DNA of 64,000 bases from Acetothermia bacterium 64_32. Its GTDB lineage: Bacteria > Bipolaricaulota > Bipolaricaulia > Bipolaricaulales > Bipolaricaulaceae. The notes beneath the pieces are model-generated. The model saw nothing but the letters and a program-made list of their open reading frames with translations, had not been told where the DNA came from and made no database searches. A program made the position numbers and the translations under genes. The DNA is taken from the NCBI GenBank assembly GCA_001508155.1, contig LGFI01000012.1, positions 1 to 64,000 of the forward strand. The letters run 5' to 3'. Positions within the stretch are counted from its first letter, which is position 1; each line of letters opens with the position of its first letter. Positions 41,426 through 53,601 of the stretch are shown here, in pieces.

Positions 41426-42549
41426 CTCCGAGCCTTCATCTCGCCCTCTATAGCCTCCACCAACCGGTCGAGCTGTTCCAGGGTGTGTTCGGAGAATACG
41501 GCGATCCTCAGGGTGCCCACGGGGGGAGCATCCGAGTAACCCCGAGGGGGAACGTACTTCACCATGATCCCTTTTTCTTTAAGATTTTCCTGCGTTCTTT
41601 TGAAATCCAGATCCCCCCAGGGCCTAAGGGAGACGATGGGCACCGGGGAGTCGTCCAGCGCGAAGCCCAAATCCCGCAGCCGGGCCCTCAAATGGGCCAC
41701 GTTTCGCCGGAGCCTTTCCCTGAGCTCGGGGTGTTCGGAGAGGATCCGGATCCCTTCTGCGGAGGCTGCCGCTGCCGGGATGGGAGGGGGGCTGCCCCCC
41801 ACCGGGATCCTCACGTTCCGGGCGATCCTCTCCATCAGGCCCTCATCCCCAGGGATGATCCCTCCAAAGCCCCCGAAGGCCTTGGAAAGCGTCCCGGCGA
41901 GGTAACATCTCCCCCCTTCAACGCCCCAGTGCTCGAGGCTCCCCCGGCCGTTTTCCCCCAAAACCCCCACCCCGTGGGAGTCGTCCACGACCAGGATCCC
42001 ACCATAGCGGGATATGAGCTCGGCGTAGTCAGCTAGCGGAGCCATGGCCCCAGTTACCGGGAAGACAGCATCGGTGATCAAGAGGGGGACCTGTCCCGGG
42101 TGAAGGTTTTTCTTAAGTTTGCGTTCAAGGTCCCCAGGCTCAAGGTGGGCGAAGGGGACCGCCGGCTTCCCCGCGGATCCTATCGCATCGAAGACGCTGT
42201 AGTGGGAGACCTCGTCCACGAAGATCACGTGGTAATCGTCCTTGAGTGCCTGGAGCAGGAAGAAGTTGCCCAAGTAGCCGCTTACGATGTAGCGGGCAAA
42301 AGGGGTGTTGAAGAAGCTTGCAGCGAGCCTTTCCACCTCCTGGAGGGGCGGCATATCCCAGCCCGTGGCCGGGCCGAGCCCGTATCGCTTTGTCGCCCGG
42401 CAGGCCGCCTCGATGAGGCGGGGGTGCCCGTGCAAACAATAGTAACTGGTCCCACAAAAGTAATCGTATTCCCTGCCCTTTATCTTCACCCGCGGGCCCA
42501 ACGGGGATTCCAACATCACATGCTCTTCGTACACTCGGTCGCCTTCCAC
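41422..42549 (-). CDS. AONS-family PLP-dependent acyltransferase or aminotransferase-like enzyme
   Basis: 375 residues from a GTG at 42549. The alpha-oxoamine synthase family (8-amino-7-oxononanoate synthase, 2-amino-3-ketobutyrate CoA ligase) is indicated by YDYFCGTSYYCLHGHPRL, VDEVSHYSVFDAI, VVDDSHGVGVLGENGRG, and the PLP Lys in LAGTLSKAFGGFGG. Several active-site stretches differ from bioF and kbl (FCGTSYYCL in place of the usual NNYLGL). The substrate is unknown, and its place in a peptide-importer operon is unusual. The reading frame upstream of 42549 overlaps dppC and is not used. Confidence 0.82.
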   Translation of the reverse strand: MEGDRVYEEHVMLESPLGPRVKIKGREYDYFCGTSYYCLHGHPRLIEAACRATKRYGLGPATGWDMPPLQEVERLAASFFNTPFARYIVSGYLGNFFLLQALKDDYHVIFVDEVSHYSVFDAIGSAGKPAVPFAHLEPGDLERKLKKNLHPGQVPLLITDAVFPVTGAMAPLADYAELISRYGGILVVDDSHGVGVLGENGRGSLEHWGVEGGRCYLAGTLSKAFGGFGGIIPGDEGLMERIARNVRIPVGGSPPPIPAAAASAEGIRILSEHPELRERLRRNVAHLRARLRDLGFALDDSPVPIVSLRPWGDLDFKRTQENLKEKGIMVKYVPPRGYSDAPPVGTLRIAVFSEHTLEQLDRLVEAIEGEMKARR

Positions 42550-42556
42550 TATGCCT

Positions 42557-43435
42557 TTAAGGCCCTCGACGCAGGCGCGGGTCCAGGATATCGCGCACCG
42601 CGTCCCCAAGGAGGTTGAACCCCATCACCGTGATCAGGATCGCCAAGCCCGGGAAGGTGGTATACCACCAGTAATCCCGGAGGAAGTTCCGCCCCACGCT
42701 TACCATAGCCCCCCACTCCGGGGTCGGAGGCTGGGCCCCAAAACCGATAAAGCTCAGGGTGGCGGCGGTGAGCACTACCTCCCCCAGGTCCAGGGTAGCT
42801 TGAACTACCACCGGGGAGATGCAGTTGGGGAGGATATGCCGCAGCATGATGCGGGTGGAGGAAGCCCCGGCCGCCCGGGCCGCCGCCACGAAGTCGATCT
42901 CCCGGATCGAAAGGACCTGCCCCCGGGTCACCCTGGCATAACGTGGCCACCAAATGGCCACCATGGCCACGATGGCGTTCTCCAGGCTCGGCCCCAACGC
43001 AGCGGCAATGGCCATGGCCAAAATCAGGGCAGGGAAAGCCAAGAATACGTCCGACACCCGCATCAAAACCTCGTCCACCCATCCTCCAAAATAGCCCGAG
43101 ATGAGGCCCAACAAGGTCCCGATCCCCAAGGTGAGCCCCACCACCAGCACGCATATCCTAAGGGTAACCCGGCTCCCGTAGATAACCCGGCTCAAGATAT
43201 CCCTTCCGGCGTCGTCGGTGCCGAAAGGATGGGCGACGCTCGGGGGCTTGAGGCGCTCCCGGAGGTTGATCTTGGTGGGGGAATAGGGCGCGATCCATGG
43301 GGCGAAGACGGCCACCACCACGAGAGCAACCACGATCGCAAGCCCCACCAAAGCGAGCCGGCTGCGCCACAGCCGCCCCAGCGCGCGCCGCCACTCCGAA
43401 CCCCTAGTAGCGTATCCTCGGATCCACCAATGCAT
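42557..43435 (-). CDS. Peptide ABC transporter permease, DppC/OppC type (importer 1)
   Basis: About 293 residues, six membrane segments. HPFGTDDAGRDILSRVIYGSR is the typical DppC N-terminal motif, and the EAA loop is FVAAARAAGASSTRIMLRHILPN. The end GFNLLGDAVRDILDPRL is standard. It overlaps dppB by about 32 bases. It partners DppB to import a peptide or related solute; no DppD/DppF ATPase lies nearby. Confidence 0.92.
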   Translation of the reverse strand: MHWWIRGYATRGSEWRRALGRLWRSRLALVGLAIVVALVVVAVFAPWIAPYSPTKINLRERLKPPSVAHPFGTDDAGRDILSRVIYGSRVTLRICVLVVGLTLGIGTLLGLISGYFGGWVDEVLMRVSDVFLAFPALILAMAIAAALGPSLENAIVAMVAIWWPRYARVTRGQVLSIREIDFVAAARAAGASSTRIMLRHILPNCISPVVVQATLDLGEVVLTAATLSFIGFGAQPPTPEWGAMVSVGRNFLRDYWWYTTFPGLAILITVMGFNLLGDAVRDILDPRLRRGP

Positions 43436-44405
43436 ATGTGATATCCACAAGGAGGTTCACGGTGATGTAGATGATCGCGATCACCAAAGTGACCCCCATA
43501 ACCGCCGGGAAGTCCAGCGAGGTCATGGAGCCCACCACGTAATGGGTCATCCCCGGCCAGGCGAAGATCAGCTCCGTGGCCACCGCCCCGCCCAGAAGCT
43601 CCCCATAGGAAAGCCCGATGACGGTCAAGGTGGGGATGAGGGCATTGCGCAAACCATGCCGGACCACCACCCACCGCTCGTGCAGGCCCTTGGCCCGGGC
43701 CGTCCGCACGTAATCCTGGGCCAGGGCCTCGAGCATGCTGGACCGGGTCATGCGGGTTATCCTGGCCAAAACGGCGAAGGCCAAGGTGAAGGAGGGAAGT
43801 ACTAGGTGCAAGGCGGCGTCCCCGAGTGCCCGCCAATTGCCGGTAAGGAGGCTGTCAAAAAGGTAGAGCCCGGTGATATGAGCAGGGGGATCCCCGGAGA
43901 TCCGTCCCGGTCCGGGAAGGATCCCTAGCCGGATGTAAAACAAGAAAAGCAAAAGAAGCCCCAGCCAGAAGATCGGCATCGACACCCCGATCACCGAAAA
44001 CACCCGGCTCAGGTGATCGGGCAGCCTGTCCCGGTAAACGGCCGAGATGACCCCCAAAGGGATGCCAAGCAGGACCGCAAGCAGCATCGCCGTGGTGGTG
44101 AGTTCGAAGGTTGCCGGGAAGAAGGCCCGGATGTCTGCCCCAACCGGCCGCCTGGTACGGATGGACTTCCCCAGGTCCCCACGTAGGACCTGGCCGAGGT
44201 AGATCGCAAACTGGATGTGAAGGGGCTTGTCCAGTCCATACTCCTGACGAATGCGCTGGATGATCTCCGGGGTGGCCCGGGGGCCGGCTATCAGCTGGGC
44301 GGCGTCCCCCGGCACGATGTGGGAGATGAGGAAAGTGATGAGCAGCACCCCAAGCAGGGTGGGGACCAAAAGCAAAAGCCGCCGCGCGATGAAGAAGGCC
44401 AGCAT
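43404..44405 (-). CDS. Peptide ABC transporter permease, DppB/OppB type (importer 1)
   Basis: 333 residues with six membrane segments. The conserved start is FFIARRLLLLVPTLLGVLLITFLISHIVPGD, with IRQEYGLDKPLHIQFAIYLGQVLRGDLGKS. The EAA loop is DYVRTARAKGLHERWVVVRHGLRNALIP. It lies 41 bases after the binding-protein gene, with a perfect stem-loop in between. Confidence 0.93.
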   Translation of the reverse strand: MLAFFIARRLLLLVPTLLGVLLITFLISHIVPGDAAQLIAGPRATPEIIQRIRQEYGLDKPLHIQFAIYLGQVLRGDLGKSIRTRRPVGADIRAFFPATFELTTTAMLLAVLLGIPLGVISAVYRDRLPDHLSRVFSVIGVSMPIFWLGLLLLFLFYIRLGILPGPGRISGDPPAHITGLYLFDSLLTGNWRALGDAALHLVLPSFTLAFAVLARITRMTRSSMLEALAQDYVRTARAKGLHERWVVVRHGLRNALIPTLTVIGLSYGELLGGAVATELIFAWPGMTHYVVGSMTSLDFPAVMGVTLVIAIIYITVNLLVDITYALVDPRIRY

Positions 44406-44413
44406 GAAAGAAA

Positions 44414-44439
44414 GGCCGGGGGCCTTTCAGCCCCCGGCC
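44414..44439 (-). promoter_or_regulatory. Intercistronic stem-loop between SBP 1 and dppB 1
   Basis: GGCCGGGGGC (44414-44423) and GCCCCCGGCC (44430-44439) form a perfect 10-bp stem with a 6-base loop directly after the binding-protein stop on the minus strand. No T-run follows. This is the same arrangement as at 25343 and 56595. Confidence 0.7.
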
Positions 44440-44446
44440 CAGGCCC

Positions 44447-45973
44447 TTACTTCTCTATATAAATGCCGCTGAAGTTCGGCATGTTCAGGAGCATCGGGTT
44501 ATATACATAACCCTTCACCCATTCCCTCATGGGGAGCTGGTATTTGGCCTGAACCAGGTACACGTACGGGGCGTCGCTTACGGCGAGCCACTGGATCCCC
44601 TCGAAAAGCCGCTGCCTTTCCTCAGGGTTGATCTCGACCCGCTCTGCGGTCACGAGGTCGTCCATCACCTCGTTCTTGTACCAGGCACGGTTCCCGGGAA
44701 GCCCCCAGTTTTCGGAGTAGAACCAGAACCAGGTGAACATGTCCGCGTCGGCATAGTCCGGGGTCCAGTAGCCGAAGGACATGTCGAAGTCCCCTTGATC
44801 CAGCTTGGCTCGCAGTGTCGGCCAGGCGTAGCTCTCCACCTCAACGTCGATGCCTATCTCGGCCAGATTCTGCTGGACCACGATGGCCATCTGCCGCCAT
44901 TCTGGGACCACCGGCGAGTGCATGATCCTCAAGGTAAAGCCCTTGTCATAGCCGGCTTCCTCGAGCAAGGCCTTGGCCCGCTCGGGATCATAGGGGTATT
45001 GGTAAACCGGGATGTGTTCCGCAAAGCCGATGGGTACCGGTCCCTCCATCCGGACGGCCGTGCCCTGCCATATGTAGTCCACGATGCCCTGGTAATCGAT
45101 GGCATATGAGATCGCCCGGCGCACCCGCACGTCGTTTAGGTAAGGCCGCTGGCAGTTGAGGTAAATATAATGACATTGGAAGCTGGGAGCCTCAAACACG
45201 CGGATCCCCGGCACTCCCTTAAGGGACTGGATCTGATCCACGGTGAGCTTTTCGGCTATGTCGATCTCCCCTTTTTCCAAAAGCATCCGCAGGTCCTCGG
45301 GCTCGGGGACGTAGCGGAGCTCAACTTGGGCGAGCTTGGCCGGCTCGCCCCAGTAGCCTTCGTTGCGCTTGAGCACAAGCCGCATCCCGTGGATCCACTC
45401 GGCGGCGTAAAATGGCCCGGTGCCTGCTGTGTGCTCGGAGAGCCAGTCTTGGCCCCAGTCGCCATCCACCTCGTGCTCCATCACGCCGGGGCTCACGATG
45501 CAGCCCTGGTCGGTGGCAAAGGCGGACAGCGCCGGCGCGAACGGGGCATCCAGCACGAATTTGATCGTATATTCATCTATTACCTCAACCGATTTGATGA
45601 ACTCGAAGGTCCCCGCCGGCCCCTTCCCGATGGCAAACAGCCTCTCGAAGTTGAACCTTACGGCCTCGGCGTTGAACGGTGTCCCGTCGATGAAGGTGAT
45701 CCCCTGCCGCAAATGGAAGGTATAGGTCAGACCATCCTCGGAGATCTCCCAGGACTGGGCAAGTCCCGGCCTGAGTTTTGTCGTGCCCCCCTCGTACTCA
45801 ACCAGCCGGTCGTAGCAGTAGTAGATGGCGCGCCAGGAGTTGTTGTCCACCGTGACATGGGGATCCAGGGTTTCGGGCTCGGCAGTGACCCCCATGACCA
45901 GGACGTCCTCGCCCGCCCAGGCCATGGCACCGAGGACAAGCACCCAACACAACACCCCTGAAAGCCTCCTCAC
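44447..45973 (-). CDS. Peptide ABC transporter substrate-binding protein (family 5, importer 1)
   Basis: 508 residues with a signal peptide (LSGVLCWVLVLGAMAWAG). DppA/OppA fold: VTAEPETLDPHVTVDN, LAQSWEISEDGLTYTFHLRQGITFIDGTPFNAEAV, and FDMSFGYWTPDYADADMF. It captures a peptide, opine or similar cationic/amphoteric solute in the periplasm. It is the first gene of the operon with dppB, dppC, the PLP enzyme and the dipeptide epimerase. GTG start with GGAGGTG upstream. Confidence 0.92.
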   Translation of the reverse strand: MRRLSGVLCWVLVLGAMAWAGEDVLVMGVTAEPETLDPHVTVDNNSWRAIYYCYDRLVEYEGGTTKLRPGLAQSWEISEDGLTYTFHLRQGITFIDGTPFNAEAVRFNFERLFAIGKGPAGTFEFIKSVEVIDEYTIKFVLDAPFAPALSAFATDQGCIVSPGVMEHEVDGDWGQDWLSEHTAGTGPFYAAEWIHGMRLVLKRNEGYWGEPAKLAQVELRYVPEPEDLRMLLEKGEIDIAEKLTVDQIQSLKGVPGIRVFEAPSFQCHYIYLNCQRPYLNDVRVRRAISYAIDYQGIVDYIWQGTAVRMEGPVPIGFAEHIPVYQYPYDPERAKALLEEAGYDKGFTLRIMHSPVVPEWRQMAIVVQQNLAEIGIDVEVESYAWPTLRAKLDQGDFDMSFGYWTPDYADADMFTWFWFYSENWGLPGNRAWYKNEVMDDLVTAERVEINPEERQRLFEGIQWLAVSDAPYVYLVQAKYQLPMREWVKGYVYNPMLLNMPNFSGIYIEK

Positions 45974-46090
45974 CCCACACCTCCTTTTTTCCGGTTCGAT
46001 GGATTAAATGACTACAGTCCTCCGTGCCACCACCCCCTTTCGTGCAAGCGTATCACCTAATTTACAGGATGAAGGGCGGGCTGCCAATGA

Positions 46091-46300
46091 TCAGCCCTTG
46101 GTCAGCTCCTCCAGGTATTTTTCGATCTCCTCCAGGCCGTAGATGGTGCGGCCGGCCTCGTAGTCTTCAAGCCAGGCGTCGGCGATGGTGTCATCCCGGC
46201 GGATCTCGATGTCGTCGATCCCGAAGACGTCCACCATCCGCTTGGCCTCGTTTTCGATCTCTCGGTTCTTCACCCTGAACAGAAACCTCGGGAACCTCAC
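46091..46300 (-). CDS. Small acidic hypothetical protein
   Basis: 69 residues from a GTG at 46300 with GGAGGTG nine bases upstream. It starts MRFPRFLFRVKNREIENEAKRM and ends in an acidic helical part (GLEEIEKYLEELTKG). No signal peptide. It lies at the end of the GntR-regulated operon, 56 bases after the corrinoid adenosyltransferase gene and on the same strand. Not recognised; the good ribosome site and codon use support it as a real gene. Confidence 0.6.
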   Translation of the reverse strand: MRFPRFLFRVKNREIENEAKRMVDVFGIDDIEIRRDDTIADAWLEDYEAGRTIYGLEEIEKYLEELTKG

Positions 46301-46356
46301 CGGGCATCACCTCCGTGGTTTAGGGGAAGTATAGCCGTTGGGGGGCTTGGGTGTGG

Positions 46357-46904
46357 TCAGTAGTCGATCCCCGGGCGGGCGGCGATGCCCCGCTCGAAGG
46401 GGTGCTTCACCGCCTCCACTAAGCTCACCAGGTCTGCGCGCTCGATGAGCTCCCGGGGCGCCCCCCGCCCGGTGAGGATCACCTCCGTCCCCTCGGCCTT
46501 TCCATCGAGGAGGGCCAGGACCTCGTCCACCTCTGCCAGCCCAAGCTGCAATGCCACGTTGATCTCGTCTAGGATCACCAGGTCGTATTCCCCGGAGGAG
46601 AGGGCTTCCCTTGCCCGCTCGAGCCCCCGGCGGATGGCCTTTCGGTCCTCCTCGCTGGCCGAGCCTGGGTGGACGAAGTGCGGAGGCCCCAGCTGCTCCA
46701 CGGTGAAGCCCGGGAGCCGAGCCAGAGCCAGGATCTCCCCATAGGGAGAGAGGGGGTCGCCCCCTTTTAGGAACTGGAGCATGTGCACCCGCCACCCATG
46801 GCCCAAGGCGCGGATCCCGGTCCCGATGGCGGCAGTGGTCTTCCCCTTGCCGTCCCCGGTGTATACCTGGACGAGGCCCGCCCGGCCGGAAGCCCCCCTC
46901 TGCC

Positions 46905-46908
<4 letters not shown>
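46357..46908 (-). CDS. cobO: Corrinoid (cob(I)alamin) adenosyltransferase, CobA/CobO type
   Basis: 183 residues. The P-loop VYTGDGKGKTTAAIGTGIRALGHGWRV is diagnostic, followed by VHMLQFLKGG, YDLVILDEINVALQLGL and the end TGRGAPRELIERADLVSLVEAVKHPFERGIAARPGIDY. It adds the 5'-deoxyadenosyl group to cob(I)alamin. Its ATG overlaps the stop of the B12 mutase fusion gene (ATGA), so cofactor activation and the mutase are translationally coupled. Confidence 0.95.
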
Positions 46909-50582
<3,674 letters not shown>

Positions 50583-50593
50583 AAGCCCTCCTT

Positions 50594-51781
50594 TCAAAGG
50601 CCGTACACCTCAAGAAGCTGGCCCGACGCCTGAATCCCGAACCTCTGAGGGGCTCGGGTCTCCGAAAGGCCCTGCCCGGCAAGCATCCCTTGGGACAAAT
50701 ACCTCTTTCCCAGCCACCGGCCCACGCCCTCGAGCACTTCATCCATCAGGGGAGTTGCCACTCCGAATATCTGAGAAATGCCCTTGGTAACCGCTAGCCC
50801 AAACGGCACATCCTCTGTCAGATAGCGGGTGTGGAGGTCTATCCGGTAGCCGCCATCGGTCCGGACCACGGGGACGCGAAGGCCCTGGTAGGCCCGGTTG
50901 GTGCGGAACATCTGGACGAGGGACGAGGCGTCCTCGATCGCCTCCCCGTAGGAGCGGCGCAGCCACTCCTCCAAGGGCATAACCCCAGAGAGCCCCATAC
51001 CAGAAAGCTCCTCCACCCGCTCCTTGAGCCGCATCACCTCCTCGCTCATCCCGGAAAGAAGTTCCGCGGTGGGCCCGTCCACGCTTAGATAGAACAGAGG
51101 CACGGCTTCCTCACTTGGAAAAACCTCGTCAAGCTTTTTTCCGAAGGCCCCGTACATGATCCCCGGATGGATGAGCTGGCCGGGGTTGGCCAGGCTGAGG
51201 GCGAGCATGGACCCAAGGGGGCGGATCTCCACCCCAAGCAGCGGGCCGAAGGCCTGTACCGCCTCCCCGGTGCGGTCGGCCGGAAGACAGGCCACGCCGA
51301 CCCACCGTTTCGTCCCGTAAACCGTGACCCTCCTGCTGTACTCAGCCACCCGGCAAGCCCAAGGAAGGGTCTGGAACCCCACCAGGGCGCTCGGGAGGCC
51401 GAGCCTTTTCATCTCGAACTCCAGGCCGCTCCGTGCCGGGAGCGCCACAACCACGTGCGATTCGGTGAGGTAGGGGGCAAGGGACGAGAGGATCGGTCCG
51501 TGGGCGAAGGCGGGTACCACCAGCACGATGAGGGGGGACCGGGCGGCCTCCCGGGGATCGCCCGTGATCTTGAGCTTCTCCGTGGGGGAGCACCGTTCCC
51601 CCTCCGGTGTCCGAATCCGGAACTCACGCCCCACCGCGGCCGCAAAGCGAGCCCGCTCCTCATCAAGGGGAAGGTAGAGCCGCACCCTCTCCACGGTTTC
51701 CCGGGCAAGCAAAGTCCCGATCAGGGCATGGGCCCCGTTGCCCCCGCCACACACGGTGATCTCCCGTATCAAGCCGGGCAT
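50594..51781 (-). CDS. Octopine/nopaline dehydrogenase family enzyme
   Basis: 395 residues. The N-terminal Rossmann motif is ITVCGGGNGAHALIGTLLA. The C-terminal Octopine_DH domain carries LANPGQLIHPGIMYGAF (catalytic His region) and the conserved EVMRLKERVEELSGM...LEEWLRRSYG. Family members reductively join or oxidatively split amino-acid/keto-acid opines using NAD(P)H. The gene lies between the DUF4392 gene (13-base overlap) and the B12 fusion. Actual substrate not known; glutamate-derived opine cleavage would fit. Confidence 0.87.
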   Translation of the reverse strand: MPGLIREITVCGGGNGAHALIGTLLARETVERVRLYLPLDEERARFAAAVGREFRIRTPEGERCSPTEKLKITGDPREAARSPLIVLVVPAFAHGPILSSLAPYLTESHVVVALPARSGLEFEMKRLGLPSALVGFQTLPWACRVAEYSRRVTVYGTKRWVGVACLPADRTGEAVQAFGPLLGVEIRPLGSMLALSLANPGQLIHPGIMYGAFGKKLDEVFPSEEAVPLFYLSVDGPTAELLSGMSEEVMRLKERVEELSGMGLSGVMPLEEWLRRSYGEAIEDASSLVQMFRTNRAYQGLRVPVVRTDGGYRIDLHTRYLTEDVPFGLAVTKGISQIFGVATPLMDEVLEGVGRWLGKRYLSQGMLAGQGLSETRAPQRFGIQASGQLLEVYGL

Positions 51782-52821
51782 GTTCCTCCTCTTTCAAGGG
51801 CGGTTTCCACCACCGTCTCCAGGAGCCGGACCAGAGCCAGGTGGGCCTTTTGGGGGACGCCGTCCACGCTCCCCTCCACGTAGCCGGTGACCCCGTCGAT
51901 CAGCCCGGCGCGCACGCAGCTTTCCAGGACCCGGCGCTCGATCTCAACGTCGTGGAACACCCCCCGCCGGCCCACGAGAAGGGCCAGGCAGGCGGCGATC
52001 CCGTAGGCCCCCCAGTTGGAGATGGTTGCCACCTGAAGGGAGTCGGTGATCACCTGGGGGACACAGCCCCCCTCCACCGGGGCCTCCAGGGAGCCGGAAA
52101 GGATCTCCTCGGCCCGGTCGTGGATGAGTCCCATCCCGATCTCGTTCCCCCCGTCCCCGATCCCCAGGGTGTAGATCCCCCTTGAGCGGGCCTGGGCAAT
52201 CAAGACATCGATCCGGGCGTGCCCGCAGCTGACGTCCTCCCCCCGGCAGGAGCGGATGACCCCTGCCCTGTTTGGCCCCCCCTTTTCGATGACCACCACC
52301 GCCCCCGGGCTGTACCGGTCCAAAAGGGCTCGGGCTTCTTCCTCGGCCTGCTTGACCGCGGTGGGGAAGGCCACCGCCGCTGCCGGATGCACCGGCCCCC
52401 GGGAGCGCAGCGCCCGCAGGGCCGCCCGGGGGGGAAGCACGCGCAGGCCCGCCGCCGCCAGCACCCCCTGGAGGGCCGGGACCAAGGGGGCTTCCGTAAG
52501 GACAAGGGGGACAACGCCGAAGGCCCGATGGAGCGCCCGGGCCAGGACCGCCGCCCCAGGAGGGCCGTCTGACTCCGCCACCGAACCGTCCACCTCCACC
52601 CGATCCGGCCAGCCGGTGGCGATGAAGACCGTCTCCGATCCGGAAAGGGCCCCTTTCAGCCCAAGGGCCGCCTCGAGCACCAGCGGGGCTTCTATTCGGG
52701 CCCGGGCGGCTTCATAGAGCCCCCCCACCGCACCCCGCCCCGCCACGTCCACCGTGACCAGCCGGTCTATCGCCTCAGCCGCCCGGAGCAGGACCCAGGG
52801 GACGTCAGGAACAGGGCTCAT
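51769..52821 (-). CDS. DUF4392 protein, D-glutamate cyclase homologue
   Basis: 350 residues. The middle and C-terminal parts match the DUF4392/D-glutamate cyclase domain: VFIATGWPDR, ETDG-type SDGPPGAAVLARAL, VVVIEKGGPNRAGV, GIYTLGIGDGGNEIGMG, and VTDSLQVATISNWGAYGI-like VITDSLQVATISNWG. The vertebrate homologue interconverts D-glutamate and 5-oxo-D-proline. In bacteria the domain occurs alone, as here. It overlaps the GntR regulator by 4 bases and the opine dehydrogenase by 13. D-glutamate chemistry is the best guess. Confidence 0.85.
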   Translation of the reverse strand: MSPVPDVPWVLLRAAEAIDRLVTVDVAGRGAVGGLYEAARARIEAPLVLEAALGLKGALSGSETVFIATGWPDRVEVDGSVAESDGPPGAAVLARALHRAFGVVPLVLTEAPLVPALQGVLAAAGLRVLPPRAALRALRSRGPVHPAAAVAFPTAVKQAEEEARALLDRYSPGAVVVIEKGGPNRAGVIRSCRGEDVSCGHARIDVLIAQARSRGIYTLGIGDGGNEIGMGLIHDRAEEILSGSLEAPVEGGCVPQVITDSLQVATISNWGAYGIAACLALLVGRRGVFHDVEIERRVLESCVRAGLIDGVTGYVEGSVDGVPQKAHLALVRLLETVVETALERGGTCPA

Positions 52822-53540
52822 AGGTACTCGCGGACCTCCTCCACCGTCTGGGCGAAGTGGTCACGCATCTCCTGGACCGCCCGGTCCACATCCCGGGCCC
52901 GGACGGCCTCGAGGATCCGCCGGTGGCGCTCTAGATACCCCTCGAGATGCTCCTGGGAGGAAAGGTACCTCTGGATGGCCTCACGCCAGAGCTTCGTGTT
53001 TTCGTAGTTCATCAGCTGCTCCAGCAGCCGGTGGAGCAGGGAGTTCTGGGTGGCCGAGGCCAGGGCGAGGTGGAACCGGCGGTTGGCGGGGAAGTAGGCC
53101 TCCAGGTCCCCCCGTTCCAGGACATCCTCAAGTTCTTTCAAGATCCCCTCAAGCCGAGCGATGTCCTCCTCCGTGGCCCTCTCGATGGCAAGCCGAACCC
53201 CCCCTTCCTCCAGGATGCGGCGGACCTGCATGACCTCAAACGGGCTCTCCCCCTCCTCCAGCACCGAGAGGGTTGTGTCCACCGTCTCCGGAACCGGGGC
53301 AGAGCTCTTGACATACGTCCCGTCCCCGGGGCGGATCTCAACGATCCCGGCGATCTGCAGGGCACTTAGGGCCTCCCGCACCGGGGGACGGCTCACCCGA
53401 AGGATCTGGGCGATCTCCCGCTCCGAGGGGAGCTTTGTGCCCTCTGGGTACCTTCGGGCCCGGATCTGTTCTAAGACCCACCGCGCCACCAGCGCGCTCT
53501 TCTTGGGCTGCGGAGCGGGCCACAACGGAGCCTCAACCAT
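52818..53540 (-). CDS. FadR-type GntR transcriptional regulator
   Basis: 240 residues. The N-terminal winged helix is GTKLPSEREIAQILRVSRPPVREALSALQIAGIVEIRPGDGTYV. The C-terminal FCD ligand domain has metal-type positions NRRFHLALASATQN, ERHRRILEA and MRDHF. It is the first gene of the D-glutamate cyclase/opine/B12 operon and has a TGGTATTACCA palindrome between its promoter and ribosome site. The same palindrome occurs at two other promoters, suggesting a regulon. Ligand unknown; an amino or hydroxy acid is usual for this group. Confidence 0.92.
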   Translation of the reverse strand: MVEAPLWPAPQPKKSALVARWVLEQIRARRYPEGTKLPSEREIAQILRVSRPPVREALSALQIAGIVEIRPGDGTYVKSSAPVPETVDTTLSVLEEGESPFEVMQVRRILEEGGVRLAIERATEEDIARLEGILKELEDVLERGDLEAYFPANRRFHLALASATQNSLLHRLLEQLMNYENTKLWREAIQRYLSSQEHLEGYLERHRRILEAVRARDVDRAVQEMRDHFAQTVEEVREYL

Positions 53541-53549
53541 AACATCTCC

Positions 53550-53562
53550 TTGGTATTACCAG
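53550..53562. promoter_or_regulatory. GntR operator 1 (autoregulatory)
   Basis: TTGGTATTACCAG is a near-perfect palindrome 10 bases before the GntR start, directly before its AAGGAG ribosome site and at the predicted +1 of the promoter at 53573-53601. A further ACACCAAAA half-site flanks it on the promoter side. Confidence 0.65.
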
Positions 53563-53572
53563 TAACACCAAA

Positions 53573-53601
53573 ATTGTAGCCGCCGGCTGCCACCCCGTCA
53601 A
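53573..53601 (-). promoter_or_regulatory. Promoter of the GntR/D-glutamate/B12 operon
   Basis: On the minus strand TTGACG (53596-53601), a 17-base spacer and TACAAT (53573-53578). The -35 overlaps the stop codon of the C45 gene, so the upstream operon may also read through. Confidence 0.65.

Noticed and set aside
41422-42609. Start of the AONS-like enzyme at 42609
   Set aside because: It would overlap dppC by 53 bases with no ribosome site. GTG 42549 begins 8 bases after the dppC stop.
50583-50597. TTG start at 50597 for the B12 fusion
   Set aside because: The in-frame ATG at 50582 follows a clear GGAGG, and the extra residues are encoded by the ribosome site itself.
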